From contig BLXT01004603.1 in assembly GCA_019648995.1 (NCBI GenBank), positions 271,071 to 304,058 of the forward strand: 32,988 bases of DNA, in the 5' to 3' direction. This DNA is from Plakobranchus ocellatus (Eukaryota; Mollusca; Gastropoda; Plakobranchidae). The position numbers and the translations under genes are program-made. The notes beneath the pieces are model-generated. The model was not told the DNA's origin and did not search any database. It worked only from the letters and a program-made list of their open reading frames with translations. Of this stretch, positions 9,190 to 20,000 are shown piece after piece. Numbering within the stretch: the first letter of the stretch is position 1; the number at the start of each line of letters is the position of its first letter.

Positions 9190-10120
9190 TTCCCCCCCCG
9201 ACAACGCCAAAACACCTCCTGAACAAAATATACGGTCCTTGCTCCTGTGCAAACGTAGTGAAAACACGAAAGGCGCAGGCACGTATGGTCCCCATGCAAA
9301 CTGAAGCATACTGGCCGGCCACACTCACTGGTTCGACATGCTATAGAGGCTCAAATCTGCGAGCTATCATACTGGGTGTGGAGCCATGAATGGGTGACCT
9401 CTGGCTCCTCCCATGTACCCAATCCTAGGCCAGGTTGTAGCCCCAGTCCAGACAGTGGGCCACCGAATACTGTTACCCATCCCACTGGCCCCATCATTCT
9501 CTTTATTATATGGGTATCTCTATGCACTCTCCCAAATCTATATCAAGGTCGCAGACACTTCCCCCTTGCTCTCCTCCAGAGTTACAGACCGAAAAAAAGT
9601 TTGTTGGACAGGCACTACATCCCTCACTACGTCCCTCCTCCCCCCATATTACCACTGTGAATTATGATGTCACACAGCTTACGGGGCGGCCACACTGGAG
9701 GCAGCAGTCATGTGACCAACAAGACATGTTTAAAAATGCTCTGTTTCTTTGGTGCAAGCGTACACGAAGCCGGCTACTTGTCGAAGCGCCGGAGCTATCC
9801 TTTGTGTTTTACAGCCTGGTCTTACATCAGCTGGATAAGGGAAAAGGGAGTGCCATTACGTGACCACGCATAACTCTTCTGACTGTTGCCGCATGAACCA
9901 CAAGGCCAGTCTTGTTATGCAAATTTTCAGGCCAGCTTGTAATAGGGTGGCGCACATTAACTGCGACATCAGTCTGTCTTGTCGACTATTACAAGTTGCA
10001 TCATTTTTCTCACAAATGTTATTTATTTACTCAAAGAACCTCCAGTGTGGGCCTACGCTTAGTCTGATGCTTGCAGTGCACCGCATGGTGCTGACTCGGT
10101 TAGGCGAAGTAATGCAAAGC
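9190..10120. other. CpG-rich, GC-rich island of unknown nature
   Basis: About 0.9 kb is visibly richer in G+C and in CpG than the flanks, for example GGCGCAGGCACG near 9270, GGGGCGGCC near 9680 and TCGAAGCGCCGGAG near 9780. Several overlapping plus-strand frames of 70-117 codons stay open here, as expected at higher GC, but none resembles a protein family I know. An octamer-type ATGCAAAT occurs at 9918-9925. It could be a younger mobile element, an unmethylated promoter of an unannotated transcript, or a fragment of a foreign repeat. I saw no terminal repeats that would settle it. Confidence 0.4.
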
Positions 10121-10707
10121 TAATATCATAAGAGATGGTAGGCCTACAATGCTGTCTAGGCTAAGAAAAAAACGGTTTTAGAGCCTCATATATATAAAAC
10201 AGTAGAAGGCCTGGGAAATTGAATTTCTATTTTTAAAAAATTGTAGAAGGAAGAGGCTACGGAGACCCCAAATGAATACTGCACATGACATGCCATAATA
10301 TTGCTCAAGAAGACTTGCAACTTCATTGCTGTCGTTGACTTGCTGTTGAAAAGATTGAGTTTGATTAAGTGAGTAAGGGAGATTTTCATTAGATTCTATC
10401 TCGATGGAATTAATTTGATGAAGCATTTCCTGTGAAAGTCTAATATAAGTAGTATCATACAAATTCAAACAATTATAATGACCACATCTAGCACAATCAA
10501 ATCACCGTTTACAATTTTCCAAAGTAACATTTTGTCTGCAATAGCCTTTGCACATTCCCTAACTTTAACATTTACACCTGCTGGGTTTATAACACAAGAA
10601 GCACATTATCTAGTTTGAAGAAGTCTGTTATTATTCATTATCAATATAGTTGTGGCTTGCAGATCTAGAGGATCTATCATTTTCTGTCCTTGTGAATTTA
10701 TTCAGAA

Positions 10708-10831
10708 GGGTCTTGCCAGGATATCATTCAGAAAAATGATGCAGTGATTAGGCCTACACATATGGGCCCAACATTAAGACAAAGTCTTGGGTCTTGCCAG
10801 GATATTATTCAGAAAATAGATGTAGTAATAA
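10708..10831. repeat. Two diverged copies of a 42-bp direct repeat
   Basis: Copy 1 at 10708-10750 and copy 2 at 10790-10831 both begin GGGTCTTGCCAGGATAT and continue CATTCAGAAAA/TATTCAGAAAA with a similar tail. About 40 bases separate them. This is an old local duplication, not a gene. Confidence 0.75.
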
Positions 10832-11150
10832 ATCTAGACATCTTGATTTAGACTAGAATGAAGATTTACATCTAGCGTAACGTTTATGACAAAATCAGTT
10901 TGCACTTTGAAACAATTTTATATCTAGCTAAATTCAAGATCTAAAACCCAGCCCGTTTAGATGTTCAGTAGTAGAAGTACATATATAATTATGTAATCTA
11001 TGGACTAGATCTAGATTCCATCTTACTGTTTGCGTGTTTGTGCAAACTGTAGCCTGAAAGAAGTGTAAACAAAAAGTGTAGTTTCCCTTAGATTAGGCTT
11101 ACGCACCTCCGGTCTCAAAATCGCTGAAGCTGGAAGAAGCTAGGCGTAGG

Positions 11151-11313
11151 CTAATTCTAGAAGTACACCTGGTTCTCTTCAGACTAAGGCTACAGCATAA
11201 GGCCATTTTTAAAGCTGTTGGTCTGAAAGATATTAGCTAGGCCTAGGCTAAGTCTAGATTTAGATCAACACCTGGTTCAGATTAAAGTTGGCCTGTAAGA
11301 TATTTTTTAAGCA
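11151..11313. repeat. Imperfect tandem duplication, about 90 bp unit
   Basis: Both units contain, in order, CTA-n2-TCTAGA, ACACCTGGTTC, a CAGAxTAA segment and GTTGG-x-CTG-x-AAGATATT. The first is at 11151-11239 and the second at 11248-11313, which is shorter by a deletion. The region is dense in CTAG and AGGCCT palindromes. Confidence 0.6.
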
Positions 11314-12082
11314 TTTATTATTTTGTTGTGTGATTTTACGTTATATGTAGAAATGAAAGCCCTTTAGAAAATAATAAGATAATGCAGGGATGGGAGGGGG
11401 GAGTTAGGAAGAAAAATGTTTTTTTTTTAACCCTAAAATATAACCACCTTAGGGTAATTACAAAAAAAAAAGAGAAGAATGACTACCAAAATAGATCTAA
11501 TAATAACAATGGTTTTGATCATAAAGATATTTCAAATAGTGAAAATTTATTGTAGGCCTACTTCCTCATAATGGTATGGCAGCAGCGAGATGTACATGTA
11601 CTTTAGTGCATGGCCTCCCTTTTCTTTTTTGTTTGCAACTGGCTGGTTGAGTAGTGAATTTAACTCTCAGGCAGATCCTAAGCCAACCCAAAGTTCTAGG
11701 CTTCTCATCATTCAAAGTCTACTAAAATCTGTTTGCAACTTAGATTCAAAACAGAATTTTTTATGTTTTAAATCTAAACATAAAATTTAAAAACTAAAGA
11801 GGTTAGGGCAACAAAATATTTGACATAATCAATAATTTCCCACTGACGAAATCCGCTCCGTCATTTTCTATCATTTGAAAGGTGGAGGCGGAAATAACGC
11901 AAAGTCACGCATGTGAAAAGCAGAACATTTCTGGGGTCTCCCTAGCCTTGTTGGCTAGATACAGAAACACTTCCAGATCGCACAGATAAAAGTTAAAAGT
12001 GAAGAAATAAGTAGAGTAAAAACAGCTGCAATCCAATAGTAGGCTTAGATGTAATAGGGTATGGAGTTTATGACAACACACA

Positions 12083-12294
12083 GTAGAAGTAGTGGCAGCA
12101 GCAGCAGCAGTAGTAGCAGTAATAGCAGGAGCTGCCAGACATGTAAGTGGCTTTTAAAAGAGTGCCATCAATAGACCGGATTCCTCAGCTGCCTGGGCTG
12201 GAAGGAAGGGCTGTTTGTGTTAAGTGATGGTCGCAGGTTTGTGGTGGTAGTGATATTATTAGTATTATTGGTGGTAGTAGCCATAGTAGTAGTG
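12083..12294. repeat. Trinucleotide repeat cluster, (CAG)n and (AGT)n-like
   Basis: Interrupted GCA/GTA triplets occupy 12083-12129, including about five GCA in a row. A GTG/GTA/TTA-rich stretch lies at 12240-12294. About 110 bases of ordinary sequence separate them. No open frame of known type uses them. Confidence 0.7.
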
Positions 12295-12309
12295 TTTGGG
12301 ATGGTAGAG

Positions 12310-14006
12310 GAGCAGAAATAGGCAGATGTGTATACATTTGTAGTTGCAATGCGGGTACGATCTTTAATTTTGTGTATCGATTTTTAAAAATTTATGGGCC
12401 TGCCTACCTTTCATTTGGAAAAAAAAGACTAAAAAGATCTACAATTTTCTCTTCAACACTTTCCCTCTGACAATCACAAACTACTTTTGCACCTAGGAAC
12501 ACAACATCTCCTTGGCATTGTGAATAGTGTTTTATTCAATCCAAATATGACATCGATGATATAAATCCTGGCCTTGCCGAAGAAAAGGAAAAATTGCAAA
12601 AAATTGCAAGGTTAAGGGCCCAAAAATCGCAAAGTTTTTGAGACCCAGCTATACAAAGCCTTTCACTGTTGGCAACATAACAATTCTGTCTTTTTAAGAG
12701 ATAGAAGCAAAACAAACATCATGCATGCAGCAGACATGAAAATGAATGAAATGAGTATTTCTAAGCAAGACCCAGTAGTAGTAACACATATATTTTGAAT
12801 GACATATATAGTGCTTTGAAAGGAAACTTTTAAAAAATAAGACAAAAAAAATGGGACATACACCCCTACAAAATGTGGTAATACAAAAGTGGAAGCAATA
12901 GACTGGTTACATTGGCTACATTTTACAAGTACTATGGAAAAAATGGGAATGGAAAAATTAGTTTCCAAGTATTTGATTTTGATTTTTATTGTGTTTGAGA
13001 TCATGGAGTTTGACTATTTATTTTGGGGGGAAGTTAAGTGAGAAGTTGAAAGTCCCCATGCCTGAACAAAGATAGCACCTGACACATTAAAAAGACATGC
13101 TTACAAATTTCAACCCTTGAAGGTACTAAAAAAATGTACCATATTGGATTCAGAAATAATAAAAAAAAATTGAAAACTGGAGGTGCTCATTTCATCATGT
13201 ACTCTATCTCACCTGAACAAAGAGAAGGCCTAGCCTTATGTGAAGGTTTTTTGTGTGCAGAGTTTAAATTAGGCCGTACTAGGTGTGGAGCAGGCTGCCA
13301 GATGCTCTAAACATTACAGAACCAGCCTCCATGCCCAAATTTTGACAGTATAATTTTGGCTCGATCAAGGTCTATTTTCCAATGAGTGGTTGGAACACAG
13401 AATAGCCTTCTTGGGATTACAGAGAATGAGATTATTTTATACTATATCTAATTAAAAAGAAAATAGTCAAGATTGGGTCACACATCTGAGGCCACGTGTG
13501 TTGAATGACTGTGCCTTGTGTCTGACCTTGTCAATGTCATCAAGAAGGCTAAGATCTGTATCTATTATTTTGCACTCTAAACAAGAGACAAGGAAGCATT
13601 TTGGTCTAAAATAGATTTACTTGTTCAAAAAAGCTCAACCATTCAGAGATATTGAGTAAAATTTGTTATAAAAGCATTGGTTGTAATTGGCTTGATAAAT
13701 CTAAACAAAAATATAATTGTTTGCGGGAACTGTCTTTACAAAACAACAGTTCGAGATAAAGATATGCATCACATCTAAGCACTATTCATTGTGACTGAAA
13801 GGGAGATTCAACGTTTTTGCTACAACATGTAACAAAGTTATCTGATTAAATGGAGCATACATATGCAAACTATAAACCATTGAAATAAAAAAAAATCGAA
13901 TGATACAACTCAATTGCATTTTGGTCACAACATAACTAGGTTATGCCTGTTGTTTTTTTCACTTTAATCCACATCATTGGTGATTGAAGAACCTCTCTGC
14001 TAAGGC
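12310..14006. other. Intergenic region and probable 3' UTR side of the AIFM3-like gene
   Basis: No coding homology is seen. On the minus strand, candidate poly(A) signals for the AIFM3-like transcript are ATTAAA at 13963-13968, about 40 bases after the stop, and AATAAA at 13017-13022 and 12985-12990, about 1 kb after it. The sequence cannot say which is used. A minus-strand open frame at 12663-13004 has no recognisable homology. Confidence 0.4.
13963..13968 (-). terminator. Candidate ATTAAA poly(A) signal for the AIFM3-like gene
   Basis: TTTAAT on the plus strand reads ATTAAA on the minus strand, about 40 bases after the stop. Canonical AATAAA sites at 13017-13022 and 12985-12990 are alternatives that would give a 1 kb 3' UTR. 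Nothing else decides between them. Confidence 0.3.
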
Positions 14007-14040
14007 TCACAGTTTTACAATCCAGCTGCTTGGATCATTG
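14007..14040 (-). CDS. AIFM3: AIFM3-like last coding exon, 34 bases
   Basis: After TTCTGTAG the exon completes a Ser codon and reads N-D-P-S-S-W-I-V-K-L then TGA at 14009-14007. Human AIFM3 also ends a few dozen residues after this point with an S-W-L-type end, so the W-I/W-L similarity supports the call. It is short and its support is phase plus position. Confidence 0.72.
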
Positions 14041-17000
14041 CTACAGAAGGAAGGAAAAAAATATCTGATTAGCAGAAATTTGAGCAAAGAAACTTTTAAA
14101 AAATTGCTTTTCATATTGAATTGCAAACTTTCAAAACTTGTCTCATAAATTACCAACAATGAACATATTTGTATGTATGGTATATAATTAAGGATATTAT
14201 GAATGTATTAATCTCTTAGAGCACAGCACTTTTTGCTCAAACTCAAGCTTATGGCTGAAGAAGCCAGAAAATGTGAATTAAAATTTGACCACTATACATC
14301 TTTTCAAAAAGTTAATTCAGGCCTACACTGTTATGAATGTATGATTATTATCATCTTACTGCTATTATATAGATCATTATTGTTCCAGTCCTATGATGAT
14401 AGAAATTGGTAAAAAATCAATGGGGAAAAGTCAAAAAATTTAAGGCAATAACATCGACCATGAAAGATTTTTAAAGCAAACTTGACAAAGCTGAACAGTC
14501 TGTTTACTTAAAAGCAAAAAGCAACACCACCACCAACAACAGCAAATACAGCAATAAAAAACCTATAGAGCTTGCAGTTTTGAGGTTGCCATAGTACACA
14601 TATTGGGTTTTTATGCATTTATTTTTAGCATAAACATGTTAGTCTGTGGTTCAGAAGTGTGTTTGAATTCTCAAAAATTAATTCAAAAGTGCATATCACT
14701 ATCACTATCAGTAATTATTATTTTAGAACCCTCAACTTTAAAAGAGATTAATAGAATCTTGGTTATTTAATAAAGCTAGTGACATATTGATGCTCTGATT
14801 GACATAGCAGCAATGTTTCTGTAGGAGAATCATCATGAACAAGATTTGAAATTAGTGTAAATAATGACAGGAATACTGAAACTTTTTAATTCGAATGTTA
14901 TTGCTGCTATATTATCTCTCTTAATCTACTCACTGCTACTGTATGAAGATTGTAGTCAAACAATTTGAAAAGATCACAAAGGTTGTGACAAGCATTATTT
15001 GATTGCAATCTTTCTAAAAGTAGTTTTGCTAAAAAAAGGTAAAGGAATTTAATCTGCCAACTTGAATGATAAAATTTCAGTAGTCTCATGCCATTGTATC
15101 AGTGTATAACTATTTTTCAAAATATTTAGTAATTAAGGATTTACCTACAAAAACTGAACCTAGCTGCCTTTTATTGAGGAAAGACATTATCCATGTAAAA
15201 TGGCTGAGAAATTAATGCTAAAAAAAGATCATGGATGAGGTGTATGGTATGCTGTTGAAAATGGCTTCTCTATTACACAAACTCTTAAATATCCTAGCGC
15301 AGATTATTTTATGTGACAAAGTTAAAAGTGTTAAAATTCAAGGCCAAATCATTTTTTTTTCTTTCAAAGCAGAGATTCTAGTATATTCCATCTCATTTGA
15401 ATGCTTCAGTAATTAGGTCTGCTGTACAGTAGTACATATTGAAAGCTCTCTCTAGAAACCATACTTAGCTTTTTAATTTATTCAGGGCAATGCTTCTAAA
15501 GAGCATCAAATTTTATTCGTAGAAAATTTATTAGCCATCAACTGGCACAGTTTGTGAAGCACTTAAGAACACAACATTATCTCTTAGCCAGAGTATCAGC
15601 CAAAATATTATCATTTGGGAAGATCTAACTCAAAGAAATAAATCAGGAACTTCTTTGTAATAGAGTCTAATTCTAAGAAAATTTTATACAAACACAAACC
15701 TCTCAGAAACAAATTCAATATAAGTTCAAGGTTCATGAAGATTCTAGGAGCCTTGATAAAATGGCACTTCTATAAGACAAAAACAACCCAATTGAATTTA
15801 CGCCAAAGTTGGAAAACATGTAAATAATGAAGTGGTAATTTGTTTGTGATTTTTGTGCATATAGTGTCCAAACAAGGCATTTTCAGGGTCTATTATATAG
15901 TATTAAGCCAGGGCATTGGTGATGACTTAAAACACGTGACAGATAGGTCCCTGCAGATCTCTAAGGGTTCATATGCTTGTCACTATGATGTCACCAATGC
16001 ACTGGTAAATAGATGGAAGATTTGCCTCCTGGCTTTCTTTAGTAACTGTGACACAAAACTTGAAGAGAAAGGCAATCAGACAGTCAAAACCAAGAACACA
16101 TTAGCTCACCTTACTTCATCAGCTCCAATAGACACTCCTTTGGTTAAAAGTTGGGCAAATTGGGAAACTATTGGGTCCCAACCTAAGCTAGCTGCTGCAA
16201 CTACTTTATCTGATCTGGAAAAAAAGTCGTAGTTATTATGATATATAACCTCTGCTTATGAAATAAGTCGTTTTTCAAGAATTGCTCAAAAGAATATTGA
16301 GCACAATATTTGAAAACGGTTAAAGATATCATGAAAAAAGCAAACCAAGCAAACACCTCTGAGAATGTTGGAAAAAAAATTCTCTACAGATTCCTTTAGT
16401 TTTTGGGAAGAGCATTTTTTTCCCCCAAACCACCAGCTACGTTTTTCTAGTTTGCTTTTTTTTTCAGCAACTTCTGATTAATGGCTCATTTCATGCGAGC
16501 GGAATCTAAAAAAAAAAGAAAAAAAAAACATGAAAAAGGTGCCAAGTGCCTAAATTTAATGCTCCAAAAATGATTAGGTTATTTTAAATCATATTGATTA
16601 GTAATATTATCGACTGAAAATAGAGAAATCTACTGTAGACAAATTCAGTATCCAACTATCATCTAGCCATTCAGCTTTTTCCATTATCATGAAAATGTAG
16701 TTTTAGGCTTTGCTGCTTAAAAGTGGGAGGTCTGTTTATGCATCTTTGACATATAGGTAATGAAGAAATGAAAGTCAAAACATGTTTGACCTTGCATGGT
16801 TACATAATATACATGATACTGATTTTCAAATGGTCGACTTTGAACCATTGCGCCAAAAGAAACGCAGTATCAGAACATTCATTATCACCCAGCAACCTTC
16901 TTCCCACTAATGTGAAGACTCGGCAGTGTGAAAAAATTGGCTGATATGAGTTGAGTCTAGATCTAGATTTGGAACAGCTGACGTTTTGATAGAAATCTAG

Positions 17001-20000
17001 CCTTGTTTAACTCATTACAGATGTATCCCAATATATTGGCGCTAATTTTCAGCCCCATATTGACGTTTGCCGATATATCAGCGCTGATAAGTCTCTCTAT
17101 TCTTGTTTCTTTGGCATGAATTCAATCTACATCGGAAAAAAAAACAACCTGTTTCAGCTCTAGGCCTATTCTAGTTCAAAAGTTATCGTAATTAACATTT
17201 TGCTGTGTTTACCTATTAAGATTTAGAGATTGTAGGCATGAGAATATTGTTTAAGTTGTTAGATTGTAACCTAGGGACCAGATAAGCTTGACAGTGACAC
17301 AGTTCTTCTAAAAACTCCCGGAAATGTTAGCAAATTAGAGAGGGGATAATTGAGAGTATTCGATATATCAATATTTTTAGTTAATCTTGATTAAATTAGG
17401 TGGCAGTTTCGACTCTTTCCTGGCAGGAATTGTTCATGCACAATTGACCAAGCCTGTGTATTGCTTAGGAGCTTTACGTGGTGGGTATAAAAGGATGTAC
17501 AAGAGATAGTGTTTAAGAGATCTCTGAAAGATAGACCACCAATGATAATGAGCTTGTAGATCTAAAAAACCTTGGAAATTTGCATGGCCGTTCTGAAATT
17601 TCTCTAAATTTAAATGAATAAACTCTCAATCAATTTTCAGCAAGACTTGTACTGATTTCAGTTCTTTAGCCTTTTAAAAAGAACTCCTTATCACTGACTG
17701 TGTTTAACTAGACATAATATGATTGAATAGCACAAAAGTCGCGTTGTGTGACTTGTCAAGATCTGGAAGATTGAAGAAAATTGCTAAAAATTATTGAATG
17801 GCAGTAAAATAAATTGCAAACATAAGTGTAATAAGTCCTCCAGAGATCTTCGCAAAGAACTATTGATGAGACTGAAATGCTGTTGTCAACTTTTGATTTT
17901 TTGTAAATCATACATAAAAGTCAATGAATCCTAAATCTACCATTTCAATCCAGATTCTGAACTTTTAAAACTATATTGTGGAAAACTCATAAAGCAGAGC
18001 AGACTGGAAAAGTGATGCTTTTTGTTTGATGGGGTATGAAAAGAACTGTCATCAATGATTTGTCAATTAACCGTAGGCCTACTTCTCCAGCTTGTTCATC
18101 ATGTTGTGCAAAGCTGTGTTTCTGAAAAGGCATTTAACTTTCTGTAACAGGACGATGCATTCTCTCACAAAGAAAACTCAAAACACAGGATTTCAAAATC
18201 AAAACTTTGCCTCATCCACAATATTAATTCAACTTGGCTCCCTCAGCCTGCAGATTATCTTACAATTTCAGTCCAAATTGAGATGATCTTATATAGTGTG
18301 AAGTTGACGAAAAAAGTAAAAAGAATAAGTTGATAAAAGGTAAATAAAAATCTGCTTAGGATACGAAAAAAAAAAAAAACCCAAATATGTTTGAAGAAAA
18401 AAAAAAAAGCATAGAAAAACTCCTAAGAAAATTTGAGAATGACTAATTTGCACTTTAACTTAAAAACCAAAACAAAAGGCAAAAGTAATTATTGCAGCAT
18501 GCCATAATTGTTTGAACTTAAAGATTTAAGATATATAGAACTTAAAGATTTAAGATATATAGATCTTAAAATAGATTTTTTGGGATTGTATCACCTGCTG
18601 TTTAGTTCAACCAGAACAGGATTAATGCTTATGGTAAATTTTGTTGTAAAAAAAAGGACTATTGAAGCAGAGATGCTTCCCTTTATCAATCAGCTTGCTT
18701 AGAGAAACAGCTGCACTTTTATAACTTCTAAATACATATGTGCCTAGTCAAGCTTACTTTATGTAGAAGGCAACAAATTTGTCCTCTTCTCCATGTTGGA
18801 TACAGCGATCAAAGCCTTGATGATAACCTGTAAGAAAAAAAAGTCGACCTCAGTAATTTTTTTAAAGACTTTTTTCAAAAGATGAAATATTTCATAAAAA
18901 ACAATACTACTGTAAATAAAAAAAAAATTAATGCCCTTGCCCAATGGAATGCAGTACAGTATCACTGGTCTTAAATATATGAAAGCTACTGCACTTCAAT
19001 TGGCTACAGTATCAGATGCTGGCAAAGAAAAAATAAAGGCAAGAAAGAAATTAAAAACAGAACACTTTTTCTCTTTTAATTTGAATAAGTTTGGTCTAAG
19101 ATTGGCCAGTCAGTTTTTAACAGTTTTTTTTCATAAAGACATTTTTTTCAATTTACATAATCTCAACATATTTGTGAGAGGCTGCCAAATCCTGGGTGAA
19201 AAAAAAAATTGGGTTATAACATTATTCAACTAACTAGATCTTCTGAACAATTTTTTGTTTGTTTGAGGGTTCCCTCATTGATATAGTTCTTGAGCTATGG
19301 CCATGTTTTATACAGGCTACAGAAACCTTACACTGAGGAAAATGGCTTTAAACTTCACTGGAATACAGGATAGACAACAGATTTTTACGCAGTTACCTAG
19401 ACTTGTTTGCAGGATTTACAGACAAAATTCAACCATTTTTTTTACTTTTGTTTCTCTTTTCATCAATTTTATGTCTAAATTCAGATAGGTTGCAAAGGAA
19501 TTATACCTTCAGTGATCTCAGAATGGTCGATGTGCTTGTGACTTTAATCAAGCATAGTTGGCTTTTAGAATAGGGATAGTGATAAAAATAATGATTATAA
19601 ATTAAATATTTCTATTGCAAATTAAGTTTCCATCTTTTCTTAAAAAAAAAAAAATATTAAAGAAGGCACAACAATTTCAAATATGACAAAATAAGATAGT
19701 TTGACTTTGTGATGCTGAAGAAGCTGCTTTTACCAGCTAATGATGTGTTGTTAAACAAAATGTACTGATTACTTTCTACATTAAGAGGTTTTGAACACCC
19801 TATGATGCGGCTGGATCAGGAAAGATCAGATTTTTTTTTTTTTTTGCTATGTAGGACACACTACAAAAAATCTCTCCTAATTTTGTTTTAAGTTCCCTAA
19901 CTTTCTTGCAATACTCGCAATACTAAGTTTGTCAAGCAGGCAGAATAATTGTTGACTCTACGGTAATTATTAAATTACATTATTTTGCTTTACCATGAAG

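Larger units (their letters stand above)
16215..18757 (-). other. Intron of the AIFM3-like gene
   Basis: A 2.5 kb intron with no coding homology. It contains the palindrome pair at 17028-17088, TAGGCCTA at 17161 and 18074, CTAGATCTAG at 16957, and a 24-bp tandem duplication at 18514-18561. Confidence 0.6.

Noticed and set aside
9376..9873. Overlapping plus-strand frames up to 117 codons in the GC-rich island
   Set aside because: All frames are open together because of higher GC; none shows a domain, a homologous motif or splice structure.
12663..13004. 113-codon minus-strand hydrophobic frame downstream of the AIFM3-like stop
   Set aside because: AT-rich composition alone gives Phe/Ile/Ser-rich frames; no family recognised and no splice link to the gene.
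1726..14006. Search for an FGF2-like exon antisense to NUDT6
   Set aside because: No beta-trefoil FGF motif was recognised on the minus strand in the NUDT6 intron or downstream.
15840..16232. 130-codon plus-strand open frame
   Set aside because: It overlaps the minus-strand AIFM3-like exon at 16110-16214 in antisense, has no family resemblance, and its open part over the exon is a shadow of that coding sequence.
16834..16862. TGGCGCAATGG plus GGTTCAAAGTC on the minus strand, resembling pol III A and B boxes
   Set aside because: The boxes overlap, with no spacer between them, so no tRNA or SINE promoter is possible as it stands.
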